A stretch of 8,839 bases of DNA, from assembly GCA_007126865.1 (NCBI GenBank), contig SLAN01000213.1:1-8839 (forward strand). The letters are read 5' to 3'. Source of the stretch: Spirochaetales bacterium. GTDB lineage: Bacteria; Spirochaetota; Spirochaetia; DSM-27196; SKKC01. Shown here one piece after another: positions 7,279 through 8,839 of this stretch; positions within the stretch are counted from its first letter, which is position 1; the number at the start of each line of letters is the position of its first letter. A model generated the notes under the pieces. It saw only the letters and a list, made by a program, of their open reading frames with translations, searched no databases and was not told where the DNA came from. The position numbers and the translations under genes were made by a program.

Positions 7279-7321
7279 CCGATTCCCGTCGTGCCCGTGG
7301 AGCAGCGGTAGCCGATTCCCG
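7258..7321 (+). repeat. 33-bp-period tandem duplication across the citrate synthase stop codon
   Basis: Two copies, 7258-7288 and 7291-7321, are identical over 31 nt with a 33-nt period. The first holds the last codons (VPVEQR) and the TAG of citrate synthase plus 10 nt of flank. The second repeats all of this downstream in the same frame, with its own TAG at 7309-7311. A shorter match (GCCGATTCC) recurs at 7384-7392. The identity suggests recent replication slippage. Confidence 0.95.
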
Positions 7322-7400
7322 GCGGTTCAGTCCCCGCGGCTCCGTCCCGGACGACCTCGTTCCGAAGACCATCGGCCGGAGTCGCCGATTCCACTTACGC

Positions 7401-7450
7401 GTCCGGCACGTGCCGCTACGAGCTTGGCTACCGGTCCGGCACGTGGCGCT
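7401..7450 (-). repeat. Degenerate 33-bp-offset duplication at the nadE 3' end
   Basis: 7434-7450, inside nadE, and 7401-7417, just beyond its stop, match at 16 of 17 nt and are 33 nt apart. On the minus strand the outer copy reads RHVPDA-stop in the same frame as the genuine RHVPDR-stop. Similarity extends further 5' if two single-base gaps are allowed. The outer copy contains the palindrome CGGCACGTGCCG (7404-7415). Confidence 0.7.
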
Positions 7451-8839
7451 CGAGTTCGTCGATCCACGTCTCCGCCGAAATATCGCTCGGGGCGCGCCAG
7501 TCGCCCCTCGGCGAGAGCGAGCCTCCCGAGCCGATTTTCGGACCGTTCGGCATGCACGTTCGCTTGAACTGGCTGGTTTCGAAAAAGCGCGTTAGAAAAA
7601 GCTTCAACCACCGTTTGATCTCGGTCAGCGAGTATTCGCCGCGATCGGTTTCCGGTATGTCCGCCGGCCACTCCCCGCGGCTCCGATCCGACCACGCCTG
7701 CGCGGCGAGATAGGCGACCTTCGAAGGCCGGAAGCCGTACCGCGAAATATAGTAGAGATGGAAGTCCTGCAGCTCGTACGGGCCGATCGCCGCTTCGGTA
7801 TGCTGGGCCGGTGCATCGTTGTTCGCGCCCGGTACGAGCTCCGGAGAAATTTCGGTTTCTACGATATCTCGCAGCACTTCGGCGGCGCCTTCTCCCGCCT
7901 CCCCGCTGTCGGCGACCCAGCGGATCAGGTGTCTGATCAGCGTTTTCGGAACCGACGCGTTCACCCCGTAGTGACTCATATGATCGCCCACTCCGTAGGT
8001 GGTCCACCCGAGTGCGAGCTCGCTGAGATCGCCGGTTCCGAGAACCAGCCCGCCGGTGAGATTCGCGAGGCGAAAGAGATGGCTGGTGCGCTCGCCGGCC
8101 TGAACGTTCTCGAAGGTCACATCGTAAACCTCCTTTCCGTCGGCATACGGGTGGCCGATATCGCGCAGCATCTGCATGCAGCTTTCCCGGATGTCGATTT
8201 CGCCGGAATCCACACCGAGCGCATCCATGAGTGCGCGGGCATTCGCCAGCGTTCGGTCGGAGGTCGCGAAACCGGGCATCGTGCGGGCAACGATGTTGGT
8301 ACGGGGCAGGCCGAGTCGGTCGGCGGCGCGACAGGCGACGATGAGCGCGTGGGTTGAATCGAGACCGCCGGAAACGCCGATGACAATCCGCTCGATCCCG
8401 GTGGCACGCAGCCGCTGCGCCAGCGCCTGCACCTGGATGTTGTATGCCTCAGAACAGCGTTCCGCCCTTCGCTGCGGATCCGACGGGACGTACGGGAATC
8501 GTGCAACCGTGCGGGCAAGCTCGGTGATCCCTTCGGCCGGCTTGAGATCACGCACCGCGACGCGGCGGAATCCGTCTCCGGTCGCAGCGTCCGAGAAGGT
8601 CGTCATTCGCATCCGTTCGCTTTGCAGCAGCTCGACATCGACGTCGGCGAAAATCAACTGCTCATCGGCAAGAAAGCGCTCCGATTCGGCGAGCGCGCGG
8701 CCGTTCTCGTAGATCATCGCATGGCCGTCCCACGCGAGATCGTTGGTGCTCTCGCCTTCGCCGGCGCCGGAGTAGATGTACGCGGCGAGACATCGTGCGC
8801 TCTGTCCGGACGCCAACAGGCGACGGTAGTCGGCCTTTC
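7428..8839 (-). CDS. nadE: Glutamine-dependent NAD+ synthetase, long form (5' end outside window)
   Basis: About 470 codons are visible; the frame stays open to the right edge, so TTG 8816 is internal, not the start. The enzyme amidates nicotinic acid adenine dinucleotide to NAD+, using ammonia channelled from glutamine. The visible N-terminal part ([26 protein letters not shown] region, about 8700-8805) is the end of the nitrilase-type glutaminase domain; its catalytic Cys lies outside the window. The synthetase domain follows: PP-loop [10 protein letters not shown] (SGGLDS at 8355-8372), GTGDLSE (8019-8039) with [17 protein letters not shown] next, and the C-terminal [26 protein letters not shown] region (about 7485-7565). 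The wording matches the roughly 680-residue Mycobacterium tuberculosis type rather than the short ammonia-dependent form. It converges on citrate synthase across 149 nt with no clear intrinsic terminator; only a weak bulged hairpin at 7348-7364 is present. Confidence 0.95.
   Translation of the reverse strand, partial: KADYRRLLASGQSARCLAAYIYSGAGEGESTNDLAWDGHAMIYENGRALAESERFLADEQLIFADVDVELLQSERMRMTTFSDAATGDGFRRVAVRDLKPAEGITELARTVARFPYVPSDPQRRAERCSEAYNIQVQALAQRLRATGIERIVIGVSGGLDSTHALIVACRAADRLGLPRTNIVARTMPGFATSDRTLANARALMDALGVDSGEIDIRESCMQMLRDIGHPYADGKEVYDVTFENVQAGERTSHLFRLANLTGGLVLGTGDLSELALGWTTYGVGDHMSHYGVNASVPKTLIRHLIRWVADSGEAGEGAAEVLRDIVETEISPELVPGANNDAPAQHTEAAIGPYELQDFHLYYISRYGFRPSKVAYLAAQAWSDRSRGEWPADIPETDRGEYSLTEIKRWLKLFLTRFFETSQFKRTCMPNGPKIGSGGSLSPRGDWRAPSDISAETWIDELERHVPDR

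Noticed and set aside
7348..7364. Intrinsic terminator between citrate synthase and nadE
   Set aside because: The hairpin has a bulge and only about six pairs, and there is no T-tract on either side.
7184..7372. Small minus-strand open frame with a repeated peptide (RRESATAAPRA-like) in the convergent gap
   Set aside because: The repeat is only the reverse reading of the 33-bp DNA duplication, and half the frame is antisense to citrate synthase.
7758..8357. Antisense open frame of 199 codons over nadE
   Set aside because: No domain recognised and fully covered by the conserved NAD+ synthetase.

Overview
The window is bacterial, moderately GC-rich chromosomal DNA, densely coded on both strands, with no mobile element, RNA gene or CRISPR array that I can see. 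The host phylum cannot be fixed by eye. The large cyclase starts like the cyclase/ATPase/TPR proteins I associate with spirochaetes and Chloroflexi, and a Spirochaeta-like host is my low-confidence guess. The other genes (MltG, citrate synthase, long-form NAD+ synthetase) are ordinary housekeeping genes.

Layout: (1) 1-803, plus strand: the 3' end of a MarR-family regulator gene, overlapped by 49 nt by a SAM-dependent methyltransferase gene. (2) 764-4798, minus strand: a 1344-residue protein with two nucleotide-cyclase homology domains, a P-loop NTPase domain and a TPR-type helical tail, the domain order of animal soluble adenylyl cyclase (ADCY10). Its 3' end overlaps the methyltransferase gene tail-to-tail by 40 nt. 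(3) 4799-4963: a 165-nt divergent intergenic region with back-to-back promoter-like sequences that share their -10 region, next to a short palindrome. (4) 4964-5992, plus: MltG-type endolytic murein transglycosylase. (5) 5993-6141: gap holding a good sigma70-type promoter and a Shine-Dalgarno for (6) 6142-7278, plus: a short (378-residue) citrate synthase. (7) 7279-7427: convergent gap with two 33-bp-period duplications, one copying the end of the citrate synthase gene and one copying the end of the NAD+ synthetase gene. (8) 7428-8839, minus: glutamine-dependent NAD+ synthetase, running off the right edge.

Functionally this looks like a set of independent transcription units rather than one pathway. 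The regulator and methyltransferase probably form a translationally coupled pair. The cyclase and mltG diverge from one control region. Citrate synthase has its own promoter and converges on nadE.

The points most worth a second look are the sAC-like cyclase, in which C1 keeps the metal aspartates and C2 keeps the transition-state Asn/Arg while the bicarbonate-site residues appear to be lost; the shared divergent promoter; and the matching 33-bp stop-codon-proximal duplications in the two convergent genes. I found no clear new multi-gene system.
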